Source of the DNA: Ophiura sarsii
Lineage: Eukaryota; Echinodermata; Ophiuroidea; Amphilepidida; Ophiuridae
Length of the DNA stretch: 64,000 nt
Assembly (NCBI GenBank): GCA_035610835.1
Contig: CM069457.1
Span: forward strand, 35,800,553 to 35,864,552
Reading direction: 5' to 3'
How positions within the stretch are numbered: position 1 is the first letter of the stretch; every line of letters starts with the position of its first letter. Under the pieces are notes generated by a model. The model searched no databases and was not told where the DNA came from. It saw only the letters and a list, made by a program, of their open reading frames with translations. Of this stretch, positions 23,646 to 33,860 are shown piece by piece. Position numbers and translations under genes: made by a program.

Positions 23646-24014
23646 AGGTAGATGTTCCGATTGCTGGCCCAATTTTCAATTTGATGTTTTCTATTTTACA
23701 TGAAATTGAAAGGCCATCCTAAAAATTACCACATTCCAGAGTTTGAGTTGCATAACTCCAATGGTTCTATTTTTAAAAGCACAAGGTCACAAAACACTTG
23801 CCCATTGAGTCCTACACAAACTGGTTGGTGGTTACCACCTTTGGCATTAATTCACCACATTTTCGCCTATAATAATTTCTAAATCGAACATTCCTGGCCC
23901 CTAATATTTGATGACAGACATAATGAGAAAAATATGGAGATTCTTCTGATATAAAAATATCTTGATGTGAAAAATAAGATCATAGCCCAAAAAGAATTAT
24001 CGGAACATCCACCT
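23646..24014. mobile_element. MITE, TIR AGGTAGATG, TTAA duplication
   Basis: TTAA flanks both ends (23,642-23,645 and 24,015-24,018). The left end AGGTAGATGTTCCGAT matches the inverted right end AGGTGGATGTTCCGAT. A second copy is at 41,908-42,264 and a partial one near 59,970. TTAA duplication is typical of piggyBac or Kolobok mobilisation. Confidence 0.85.
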
Positions 24015-24151
24015 TTAATTATTAATCGATCTTTCTTCATGAACAATGTCTCAAATTAAAGAGTTAGCAATTTTGATACAACTTTATAACTTAATATTTT
24101 TACGTATATGTATGAGCTACAAGATGAGCTATAGTTTTTGATTTCAAAGTA

Positions 24152-24354
24152 GGGTAAAGTCGCCAGTTTTCGGTCACTTCGTCCAAATCGTGTAATGAAA
24201 ATGATCTCGTCGTTATAAACTAACGGCTAAAAAACCGCCACATCGTTGATGCCCGGTATTGCTTTAAAATGGCGACGACCGATGCAGTTACACGATTTGG
24301 TTGGAGTGACTGAAAATACATGTAGGCGCTGACCGAAAACTGGCGACTTTACCC
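24152..24354. mobile_element. MITE, TIR GGGTAAAGTCGCC, TA duplication
   Basis: Near-palindromic: GGGTAAAGTCGCCAGTTTTC at the left and its inverse at the right, with AAATCGTGTAAT arms inside. TA is present at 24,150-24,151 and 24,355-24,356. Other copies: 25,071-25,268, 37,299-37,468 and a truncated one from 37,067. Confidence 0.85.
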
Positions 24355-25070
24355 TACATTGTATATATATTTATTACCGGGTCAGTTTACTTATTTTGAG
24401 GACTTTACAATTACATTTTAGGGCATTGTTATCATTGTATGCCATACAGGGTTATAGCTAGATCAATTTTAGTGCCGGGCTCTAATTTCCTGGCCAGGGG
24501 TTATATTACGACATACATTTATTGAATTTATTGACCAAATTGACTGTGATTACACTCAGTATTATGTGAACAAAATGGGGAAAATTTCATAAAATACTCA
24601 AATTTTATTCCACACTCTCTATTAAACTTGTATTTTTTATAGCAGGAAACTCGAAATCAATTGTGAAGGGCCTAAGTAATAACATTTTGGGAAATAAAAT
24701 ATGTCAAGTCAATAGTAGACTATTTTCATACATTTTGCGCTAACCTGCATGAGCAATTTTTATAAAGGCAATTTTTATTTGCAAAAAAACATGCAACATG
24801 AGTAACGGCTATTTTGGTCAATTGTCTGAAAAGTATTTAAAGTGAATAAAGGCTTGTTGCCATTTTATGAGATCCACTAAAATGTAACTCACAAGTAACA
24901 ACAGTTTCCTTCTTACTCTCGCAAGTCATGTTGTGTAAATTGCAATTCTAATTGCATTTCAATTTAGTGCTGGGTCTAATGTGTAGCTACTGCAAAGAAA
25001 ACTTTATGTCAAGCATGATTTCTGAAAAATATGGCACTTTCAAAAAAGAAATGTAGCGAAATAGCGTATA

Positions 25071-25268
25071 TGGTAAAGTCACCTATTTTTGGTCAGCGCC
25101 TATTTTCGGTCACTTGGCCCAAATCGTGTAATAAAAATGACTTCTTCGTTATAAACTGACGACTAAAAAACCTCCGCATAGTTGATGCCCGGTATTGCTT
25201 TTAAAATGGCGACGAATGATGCAATTACACGATTTTGACCAGTGACCGAAAATAGGCGACTTTACCCA
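25071..25268. mobile_element. MITE, GGGTAAAGTCGCC family, TA duplication
   Basis: Second copy of the family within the large transposon. The ends are TGGTAAAGTC and GACTTTACCCA, with TA at 25,069-25,070 and 25,269-25,270. Confidence 0.8.
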
Positions 25269-25497
25269 TACATGGAATTGCCAATGCTTAAAAATAGTTG
25301 CTTGTCTACCCCCATATGATCTTACCCTCTCCCTTTTAGGGTGCATTTTCTACCTTTGTTAAAAAAAAGCCCACCCATGGCCAACCTGAAAAAAAAATGC
25401 GATGCTTTCCTGTTTTGTTTATGATTTTTGTTCACGAGGGTTGGTGTAGGGCAACAACTTTTATTGGCCTTATCAGCATCATTCATGAAACAAATAC

Positions 25498-25655
25498 AGT
25501 GTAACCTCTTTAACACAAACTCTGATTTAACACAAAAGCCCTGATAACACAAAGTGACTTTTGGTCTCAAGCTTTATTTTGTATATTTTACCATTAACCT
25601 GATAACACAAACTAACATTTGTGGCCACACACATTTTGTGTTAATTATAGAGGGT
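25498..25655. mobile_element. Small inverted-repeat element (TAACCTCTTTAACACAAA)
   Basis: GTGTAACCTCTTTAACACAAA-like left end and TTTGTGTTAATTATAGAGGG right end are inverted copies. The inside repeats TGATAACACAAA. Exact ends and duplication were not resolved. Confidence 0.55.
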
Positions 25656-25689
25656 TCCATGGTATAAAGTAGATGTGGGCTATACGGGG

Positions 25690-26395
25690 GTCAAAAATGC
25701 TTTGTTTAATTTTCCCAGGTAACAATTTTTTTAATTCAGTTTGACCTATCTCAACATGAAATAGTAACATTTTCAGAAGATGATCGTAAGCTTGACCTAC
25801 TCAAGAAATCGGATCTTTAATTGGTCCGTCACACTCATTTGAAAGATCCTTGCACTTCTCCTATCACTGCTCCTATTCAAATGCATAGGGGTCAAGTCAT
25901 TGCCCTTTTCCTTGTGTACAATTCAACGGTGGTATCCAAAGAACGATCTAATTCTAATGAGCGCTGCGGGCAAACTCAGATTTCTTGAGTAGGTCAAAAT
26001 GATGATCATTTTCGTAGCCGTAAGATTTAAAATAGCAAATGGCTGATAACTTGCGCAACATCTTGTGCCCTCGTGGTCAATTTTGACCCAAAACGTCCAT
26101 TTAAGAAAACGCAATGTCCGATTTCTATGTAACTTTCAAAATTATCTAGTTTGAGCTCATTTACATTTATTTAGACACCAAAATCACTCTAACAAGCCAC
26201 AAAAATGAGTACTATGAAAGCTTTTATACTCAAACCCACTCCTCCACAAGGATCAAATATGGTGACACGAGAGGGCGCTGCACATTTTTTCTTGGACCCC
26301 TGACTGAAAATGTTGATATTTCATGTTGAGATTGGTCAAATGGAATAAAACAAAATCGTTACCTGGGCAAAACAAAAAATCACCCATTTAACACC
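25690..26395. mobile_element. Foldback-like element, ~0.7 kb
   Basis: Left words TTTCCCAGGTAAC, TTGACCTATCTCAACATGAA and GAAAATG recur inverted near 26,300-26,375 (TTTCATGTTGAGATTGGTCAA, GTTACCTGGG). The arms are about 80 bp and imperfect. No protein is encoded. Confidence 0.55.
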
Positions 26396-26399
26396 CATT

Positions 26400-26900
26400 A
26401 TTATCAGGCCAAAATCCTTTCAAAAATCACTAAGTCCAAAGCATTCGGTAAACCACTATACAATTATCCCATACCACTATCCACTCCTATTATAAGGGCA
26501 AAATCCTTTTAAAAATCACTAAGTCCAAAGCATTCGGTAAACCACTATATAATTAGCATCTCATACCACTATACAATGGTGAACCACTATTGATATCTAT
26601 AATAGAACCACTATTGATATATATAGAATTATAGAACCACTATTGATATCTGTAGAATTATATAACCACTATTGATATCTTAACCGAACCATCATCGATA
26701 GCAATAGCACTCATGCGACCACTTTGAGCAACCATTATCAGCTCTCGAATGCTATTTCATGGAAACAAAACCACTATTATAGCACTCGGCGAACCACTGA
26801 AAGTGCTCGAGAGCTAAGATACCTATTAAAACCACTATTAATAGCCCTCGACCACTCTACGAATGCTTTGTGAGGGCTGTTATAGCATTCGAGTTAGGCA
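26400..26900. repeat. Right subterminal repeat cluster of the TNP2/BEN transposon
   Basis: At least ten ACCACTAT copies (for example GAACCACTATTGATATC repeated four times at 26,575-26,690) with GCATTCGGT, CTCGAATGCTATT and AGCACTCGG words. A ~115-bp segment (AAATCACTAAGTCCAAAGCA...) is tandemly duplicated at 26,425-26,570. It mirrors the left cluster. Confidence 0.8.
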
Positions 26901-27017
26901 AGGGTACCGGCGAGTTAGAAGCTCGAGGCAACCTTTGATCGCACCGAAATACTTCGAGCTAGCGATTATTGGTGAAGCGACCTGTTGCGACCAGCGACCG
27001 GCTAGTATGATTCAGCA

Positions 27018-28205
27018 TAACACTAGAATTATAAATCGAGTGTGAGATCATGGACACTTTTCGGTAATTTTGATCAAAATGCACATTTCAACATTTTAAC
27101 AAGAATATTTGTTTGAAATGATTCATTTGGACTCACCGCTGATTTTAATATCACTTATACCAATTGCTACAAGAAATTTTGAGATAAATCCACAATGTTG
27201 ATGGGTTAACACTACACACTAGAATCCTAAATCGAGTGAGATCACAGACACTAATCGGTAATTTTGATCAAAATGCACATTTCAAAATGTTAACAAGACT
27301 ATTTGTTTGAAATGATTCATTTGGACTCACCGATGACTTTGATATCACTTATAACCATTTGCAACAAGAAATTTTGAGATAAAACCGCAATGTTGATGGG
27401 TTAACACTAGAATCCTAAATCGAGTGAGATCACAGACACTTATCTGTAATTTTGATCAAAATGCACATTTCAAAATCTTAACAAGAATATTTGTTTGAAA
27501 TGATTCATTTGGACTCACCGATGACTTTGATATCACTTATAACCAATTGCAACAAACAAATTGAGATAAATCCACAATTTTGATGGGTTAACGCTAGAAT
27601 TATAAATCAAGTGTGAGATCACGGACAGTTTTCGGTAATTTTGATCAAAATGCACATTTCAACATTTTAACAAGAATATTTGTTTGAAATGATTCATTTG
27701 GACTCACCGCTGATTTTAATATCACTTATAACCAATTGCAACAAGAAATTTTGAGATAAATCCGCAATGTTGATGGGTTAACACTAGAATCCTAAATCGA
27801 GTGAGATCACAGACACTTATCTGTAATTTTGATCAATATGCACATTTCAAAATGTTAACAAGAATATTTGTTTGAAATGATTCTTTTGGACTCACCGATG
27901 ACTTTGATATCACTTATAACCAATTGCAACAACAAAAATTGAGATAAATCCACAATTTTGATGGGTTACACTAGAATTATAAATCAAGTGTGAGATCACG
28001 GACAGTTTTCGGTAATTTTGATCAAAATGCACATTTTAACAAGAATATTTGTTTGAAATGATTCATTTGGACTCAACGATGACTATAATTGCAATAAGAT
28101 ATTTTGAGATAAATCTAAAATGTTGATCAATTTATGTTCACCAATAAAGAATCCTAGCGCTTAGGATGACGGACACTTTTCCGTAATTTTGATTGAAATG
28201 CACAT
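27018..28205. repeat. Satellite array, right part
   Basis: Same monomers and orientation as 13,640-15,671, beginning mid-unit at TAACACTAGAATTATAAATC. A ~380-bp higher-order unit is visible (TCACAGACACTTATCTGTAA at about 27,427 and 27,806). This is the other half of the array split by the 11.3-kb transposon. Confidence 0.85.
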
Positions 28206-29080
28206 CTTTCGACATAATAAGTGCACCAGGCGGAATGAAGGTGAAGGTTTCCCCCGCAAGTCTCTGGTGTCGGCATGTGTGCTGGTCCGTATCTATATGC
28301 GGTATAGTATTGTAAAATCATTACCACCAGGAAATATTATAATAGGCATGAAGGTGAAATAATAATTTTGACTTATTATTCAAAAGTAAACCTAGATTAG
28401 AACTTACAACCTCCATGCGAATCCCCCATGAAGGTGAAGTTGGTTTGGTATTAAATAATAATTTGGACTATGTATTTATCAAAAGGAAACCTGGTTTAGA
28501 ACTTAAAAACGTTGGTGGCCCGTATTATTTTATTGAACCCATGAATACCAGTATTGATCAATCATTGTAATAGTGCACCAGGCGGGTGAAGGGTTCCCCG
28601 TAAGTCTCTGGTGTCGGCACGTGTGCTGGTCCGTATCTATATGCGGTATAGTATTATAAAATCATTACCACCAGGAAATATTAGGCATGAAGGTGAAATA
28701 ATAATTTGGACTTATTATTCAAAAGTAAACCTAGTTTAGAACTTAGAACCTCCATGCGAATCCCCCATGAAGGTGAAGTTGGTTTGGTATAAAATAATAA
28801 TTTGGACTACGTATTTATCAAAAGGAAACCTGATTTAGAACTTAAAAACGTTGGTGGCCCGCCCGTATTATTTTATTGAACCAATGAATACCAGTATTGA
28901 TCAATCATTGTAATAGTGCACCAGGCGGGGTGAAGGGTTCCCCGTAAGTCTCTGGTGTCGGCACGTGTGCTGGTCCGTATCTATATCCCGGGATCTATAT
29001 GCGGTATAGTATTGTAAAATCATTACCACCAGGAAATATTATAATAGGCATGAAGGTGAAATAATAATTTGGATTATAAA
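28206..29080. repeat. ~345-355-bp tandem repeat, about 2.5 units
   Basis: Units start with AGTGCACCAGGCGG at about 28,220, 28,572 and 28,915 and share AGTCTCTGGTGTCGGCA and GGTCCGTATCTATATGCGGT. The third unit is truncated near 29,075. Confidence 0.85.
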
Positions 29081-29214
29081 ATAATATTAAGTCCCGCGCT
29101 GGTAAAACCGTCGCCGCAAAATGCAAAATGTCACCAGCATAATTCCTGGCATAATTAATATGAACATCTGGCGAATTGGCAAAACTACGCCGTTCCTATA
29201 AAAGCCTTGCAAGA

Positions 29215-29880
29215 ATAACCATCTTCATTTTAATTTCTCTATAATATGAATTAAATGTGCTACTGCTATTATTAAATGTCAACCCGTATCTATAAAATGA
29301 TCCTTATATATATAGGCCTATAGGCTATAGCCACATTTTGAATTTAAGCGATAGAGGTGCCCGGTAGAGGTGTTGTTAATTTTAGCGAAATTATGTTATT
29401 TATAGGGCTCCCTAGCCTCGTTTTTAAAGGAATAGTAGCAACACAATATTCAATTATTTTGTTCCAGAATGACCCGGTTTACACGCAGGGGTTTCATTTA
29501 TTAGTCTGTACTCTGTAACATTAGTATCATTGTTTGTTATTTGGTGTTTCAGCCCACTGTCCACGGTTTGAAGTTGTTTTAAAAACATTTGAAATGTAAA
29601 TAAATAGGCCTAAAATTGAAATTTCTTGTAACTCATCGCGAAGTTGCATCCATCAGGCAGCGCATGACACTATTAACATTCCCGGTGCGCCGACGGCCGT
29701 GCACGGGTCGCTATCCCCAGGCCCATATCGTCACGGGCAACGGAACACTATAATAGGCCCCTGTAGCGGTACAAGTGCCGCCCTGCTCCCCGGGGGATGA
29801 GCCCGAGAAACCACTCCCCATAGCTTGCGCATTCGAGTTCCTTTAGGCCTATCCCCTGAAGTCCTGAACCAACCAATCAA
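29215..29880 (+). repeat. Dispersed repeat, counterpart of 1-390
   Basis: 29,215-29,405 matches the minus strand of 1-160 and 29,645-29,880 matches the minus strand of 165-390, in swapped order. The segment between them (29,406-29,640) has no match in the window. Confidence 0.7.
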
Positions 29881-29974
29881 TATTTCAATTGGGAGTAAAA
29901 TTGTTGAAAATCCTTGTAAGCGGTAATTTGGAAAAATGAAGATGCATTAGGTTACCAACTTTTGTGTTGAGTTT

Positions 29975-30290
29975 GGGGCCGGGCCCAATTAGGCCTACTG
30001 GTGGTAGAGATTTTACAATAATATACCGCAAATATTTATACGGATCAGTGTGCCTAATATACCCGGGACTTACGGGGAGAACTTCGCCTTGCCTGCCCAT
30101 TTGCTGTTAGAGATTTTACAATACGAATTTATCCTACAATACCATGCACCGCCGGACATAACTGCAAATAGTTAGGCCTACAGATCAGTGCATGCGCCGT
30201 TACCCGGGACTGACGGGGCAGGGGGCGAGGGGGAGAACGGGTCACCTTCATGTTCATTTGCTGGTGATACAGATTTTACAATACCATTGT
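29975..30290. repeat. ~190-bp tandem duplication
   Basis: GATCAGTG...ACCCGGGACT...ACGGGG...AGAAC...TTTGCTG...AGATTTTACAATA occurs at about 30,043-30,125 and again at about 30,182-30,282, with TAGGCCTAC upstream of each. Confidence 0.55.
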
Positions 30291-30439
30291 TGAATTGGTA
30301 TGGCTACTTTAGCAATGAAAATAAAGAGTATCAATTTGCAGTAAGATCTTTATGTGATGGAGCACATTCATAAGTGCTAAATACTGATTAGTATGATTTA
30401 AAATGTGCTAAAGTTAGAAGGAGAGAATTCAGGATCCTA

Positions 30440-30685
30440 CATTTTTCAAAATTTGAGCATAAACATTGTTTGGAATGAATCACTTGGACTTGCCGATGAC
30501 TTTGATATCAATTGTAATCAACCAATTGCAAAAACAAAAAAATGAGATCAATCCAAAATATTGATACATTTTGTTATGATGGACACTTTTTCATATTTTT
30601 GATTAAAATGCATTTTTCAAAACTTGAGCATGAACATTGTTTGAAATTTGGACTCGCCGATGACTTTGATATTTCAGAAACCTTT
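30440..30685. repeat. Diverged satellite monomers
   Basis: Two decayed copies related to the 13.6-28.2-kb array (CACTTGGACTTGCCGATGAC, TTTGATATCA, CAACCAATTGCAA). Confidence 0.6.
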
Positions 30686-30880
30686 CCCAATTTTCATGGT
30701 CTACCTCAACAATTACTGAACCAATACTAGGCATGTTTGTAATTCCTTATTTCAATGCATTTTCATGGTGATTCCAATTATGGTAATGAAATTCAATAAT
30801 TTTGACATTTTTGAAACATTTTGTCAACATTTAGAATGTTGTCTGCAGCCGCCTGCCGCATGGCTTGCGTTAAGCAAGGG
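30681..30880 (+). mobile_element. Truncated unit of the ACACTTTC MITE family
   Basis: It begins inside the unit (CAGAAACCTTTCCCAATTTT) and runs to GTCTGCAGCCGCCTGCCGCA. Compare 1,384-1,618 and 51,944-52,184. Confidence 0.7.
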
Positions 30881-30889
30881 CATTGGTTA

Positions 30890-31290
30890 AGCAAGGGCGT
30901 TGTTTGAACTATCAAAGCAAGCGGATATTAAACAAACACAAAGTAATGAGGATAATGACAGGTCTTTGCGTAACTCTAACCTCCTATCAGTCCCCAAAGC
31001 TCATACCCAGAGATATGCCAGAAGTCCCATCCCGTGGTCAGGTTGTGGAATGCAGAAGCTTCGAAAGTTTAAGGGTGTATGGTATATTATCACTATATTG
31101 AGTGACTCTGTATAATCGTTGGCTGTTGCCTTTAATTGCTTGCCTTTTTATTTTTGTAATATATTTATTTGTATACAAGTATATATAATTGGTGTCATTT
31201 GTTTAATTGTTTTTCATTACGATTGTATGCAATTCAGCCTTTGGCTGCTATGTACATTTATTTAATAAACCTTGAATTCATTATTAATTA
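30890..31290 (+). pseudogene. Decayed 3' end of a non-LTR retrotransposon
   Basis: A frame with SVPKAHTQRYARSPIPWSG followed, after a frame change, by LWNAEA resembles the conserved C-terminal block of CR1-like reverse transcriptases (basic stretch, then WN-LP). It is followed by an AT-rich tail, CAGCCTTTGGCTGC and AATAAACCTTGAATTC. No catalytic part survives. Confidence 0.45.
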
Positions 31291-32352
31291 ATTATTTTTC
31301 TTATTTCAATTAATTTTCATCAGAATTCAAGATTAACAATTGCCATTAGGCAAAAAAAAGAGAAGAAGTTGACTTGCCCTTTCAGGGCCAGAGTCTGGGT
31401 GGCCTTATTGTTGTTTCTACTCACAAAAACACGACAAAACTTGATTAAAACAATGTTTAAATATAAAAATTATTTGAATAAAATATTAAATTGTTAAATT
31501 GGAACATTGGATCATGGAACACTTGCACACACAACTCCTATGACCAGATAGGTGTGAAGTAGGTGCTATTGTATTCATGCAGTCATGGTGAAATATACTG
31601 TCAAGTACCTATTCAATAAGAGCATGCAGTTAGGTACACTACTTAGAAATCAATAGCATAACAAAAGAGTCTTCCCCAAATTCCCACACACACACAGATA
31701 AGTTTCTGTGTTCTATAAGTTTTTTAAAACTCCAGATATCTCTTAAAATTTCCAATACAGGGAGAGTAAAAAAAAACCTGCACTAAAGTGGAAAGAATCC
31801 ATTTTGTTTTTCAAAACCATTTTTTAATTTTGAAACTTTTTAAATGTGGCAAGAATGACATACTTGCTTGTAACTTTGTGTGAAAAATGGAGTTGATCAC
31901 ATGTTCTGTTTGTCTTTGGTGACTGTGACCCTTGCCGAACACTATAATTTACGTGTTTGACCACTAACCAGGGGTCGCATTCTGACGCGTCTGTGCATCC
32001 TGGACCTCTCACTTTCTTGTAGTGACGCGTCAGGTTTCAAATTGGAAAGACTTGCGGGTCCCAATCAAAATTGAAGGGACCCCTTAAATTTGATGATGTA
32101 TTGAAATGGAAACCTTAAGAAATTCTGTAAATTACATACATCCATCATTTGCTCACAATATAGATTCATTAAAACTGTCAGTAAAAAAAAGTAAATTTTC
32201 AAAACCCAAACCCAAAATTTCTTGGGGGACCCCTTAAAATTTGTTTGTTAAAGTCCTACGGGGTCCTGACAAATGTCATGGGACATTTTTGATCCAGTGC
32301 TATCCCTGCCACTAACACAGTGATTTTCAATTGAAATTGGACACATTGCATT
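31291..32352. other. No gene recognised
   Basis: AT-rich. 31,320-31,450 shares TTGTTGTTTCTACTCACAAAAA-type words with the interior of the AGGGACA MITE family (42.3, 43.0 and 54.0 kb) and may be a fragment of it. Confidence 0.4.
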
Positions 32353-32646
32353 CAGGCCCGTCAGATGGGGGGGGGGGGGCGACGGTTGCGATCGCCCCCC
32401 CCTTTGAAAATCTTCCCCGGAAAATTTGTACACAGATGAAAAAAATTTCGCGCGCTACGCGCGCATTTATCTTCACAAAATGCAATATTCTTTGCTACAA
32501 GCTTGTTTAGAGCCTAAATGTACCTCGATCGTGCAAAAGATAGGTGCAAATTCCAAAAATTTCGCGCGCTATGCGCGCATATTTCACTCACAATTGTTTT
32601 TGTTTTGAAAACGCCCCCCCTTTGAAAAAAGTGTCTTACGGGCCTG
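32353..32646. mobile_element. Small TIR element, ends CAGGCCCGT
   Basis: The left end CAGGCCCGTCAG and right end CTTACGGGCCTG are inverted, flanked by GCATT on both sides. Inside are a G/C homopolymer pair and two copies of TTTCGCGCGCTACGCGCGCA, itself palindromic. Confidence 0.65.
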
Positions 32647-32689
32647 GCATTTTTCATATTTGAATATCATGCCAACAAAAAATTGGAAA

Positions 32690-32905
32690 GGTTCCGTTTT
32701 TTATCCAAAATTCAGCCCTCTTTGTACAAGAAAACGGCGATTCAAAAATGTTTGTACAGCCGCGACGAGCATTTTACGTCCGACAGTATTCCCCTGCAGT
32801 ACGCGTGATACATAACGCGAACCATATTTGCATAGAGGGCGTTTTTCAATAAATAGCGATGATATTGTTTTAATCAAGTTTTGCTGTGTTTTTGTTAGCC
32901 CTGTA
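32690..32905 (-). mobile_element. Fragment of the AGGGACA MITE family
   Basis: On the minus strand it matches the interior of 41,897-42,656: ATCGCTATTTATTGAAAAACGCCC, GCAAATATGGTTCGCGTTAT, CGTACTGCAGGGG and TTTTCTTGTACAAA. Both element ends are absent. Confidence 0.65.
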
Positions 32906-33860
32906 GTCATGGTCCTGAAGCTGAAAAGTTATGTAAATTTTACCTTTTCTGGTCTCTGACCATCCTATTAAAATCCTATAAATTGGGGTTGGTGTTCAGC
33001 CTCCAAATGAACACCGGCCAGGCATGGAAATCTTGAGTCTGTAGACTGACCGTGACTTATTGCATGCGCCTGCATAAATCTTTCCCCAAGCTTCCTAAAT
33101 TATGCCTAACATTGGTAGTGTGTAAATAGGTCATTCCTCAAAAGGTCAAGCAGGGGGCAATGTACTTTTATGATTATGAGGGGTATTTTTTGAGCAAATT
33201 CTGCCAAAAGTAGCACTCATAGTATATTTGCCATAGACCAGCTATTTTGTGAAAAAATAAGAGGCTAATCACCCTTAGTCCCATGTATTTTGAGCCCTGT
33301 ATTCAAATATGTTAATAATCCATGAGTACATTAGATTTATAAAAAAGCTCTTTATATATTGCCCAGGAGACAAAATATAGAGTTTATAAGTACATGTTAT
33401 ACCGGGTAATACCCCTTTACATGTATGTCACAGAGGTAAGGTAACCGAGACTCGCACCCAAAACCTCAATAGGTCAATAGTATAACATCCACTGATGAGT
33501 TTTGTTTTTGAGACCTATCGACCAAGACCGATAAGAGTTGAGTTACACCTGTGACGTAGTCAAGCGTGATCTGTAATTTTGTATACAGTTCATCCCACAC
33601 TAAAAAAGAAACACTGTCAATGATTGGTTCGATTATTTCGAGGGTTTACCGTTTAGTGCAACAAATGGCTATCTGCATGTCGGTCATTTTGAGAAAAAGT
33701 GAATTACAGATTTGTACCCATCATTATCACCTATTGGTTTTAACAAGTTAAAAGAAATGCTATTCAAACCTTTTTGATTAGGTGAAGTTAATATTTTCTC
33801 ATAATTACAATGTAGCATTTTGATACCAAAATCTCATTTTTGCCAAAAATGCAGATATAT
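32906..33860. other. No gene recognised
   Basis: AT-rich non-coding sequence between two mobile elements. Short frames have no recognisable domain. Confidence 0.4.

Larger units (their letters stand above)
15674..27017. mobile_element. Complete 11.3-kb TNP2/CACTA-like transposon encoding transposase and BEN protein
   Basis: The element interrupts a satellite array: the array reads GATGGGT before it and TAACACTAGAAT after it. The left end TGCTCGTATCATACTA and the inverted right end TGCTGAATCATACTA form TIRs extending with gaps to a shared GGTCGC-type word. TA lies outside both ends (15,672-15,673 and 27,018-27,019). Both subterminal regions are packed with ACCACTAT and GCATTCGAGGGCT-like repeats. 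The body carries a TNP2-like transposase (20,348-22,876, plus) and a spliced BEN-domain gene (20,245-17,385, minus). The transposase family and TA duplication agree with the CMC (CACTA/Mirage/Chapaev) group. The termini lack the classic CACTA start. Several small MITEs have inserted inside it. Confidence 0.8.
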
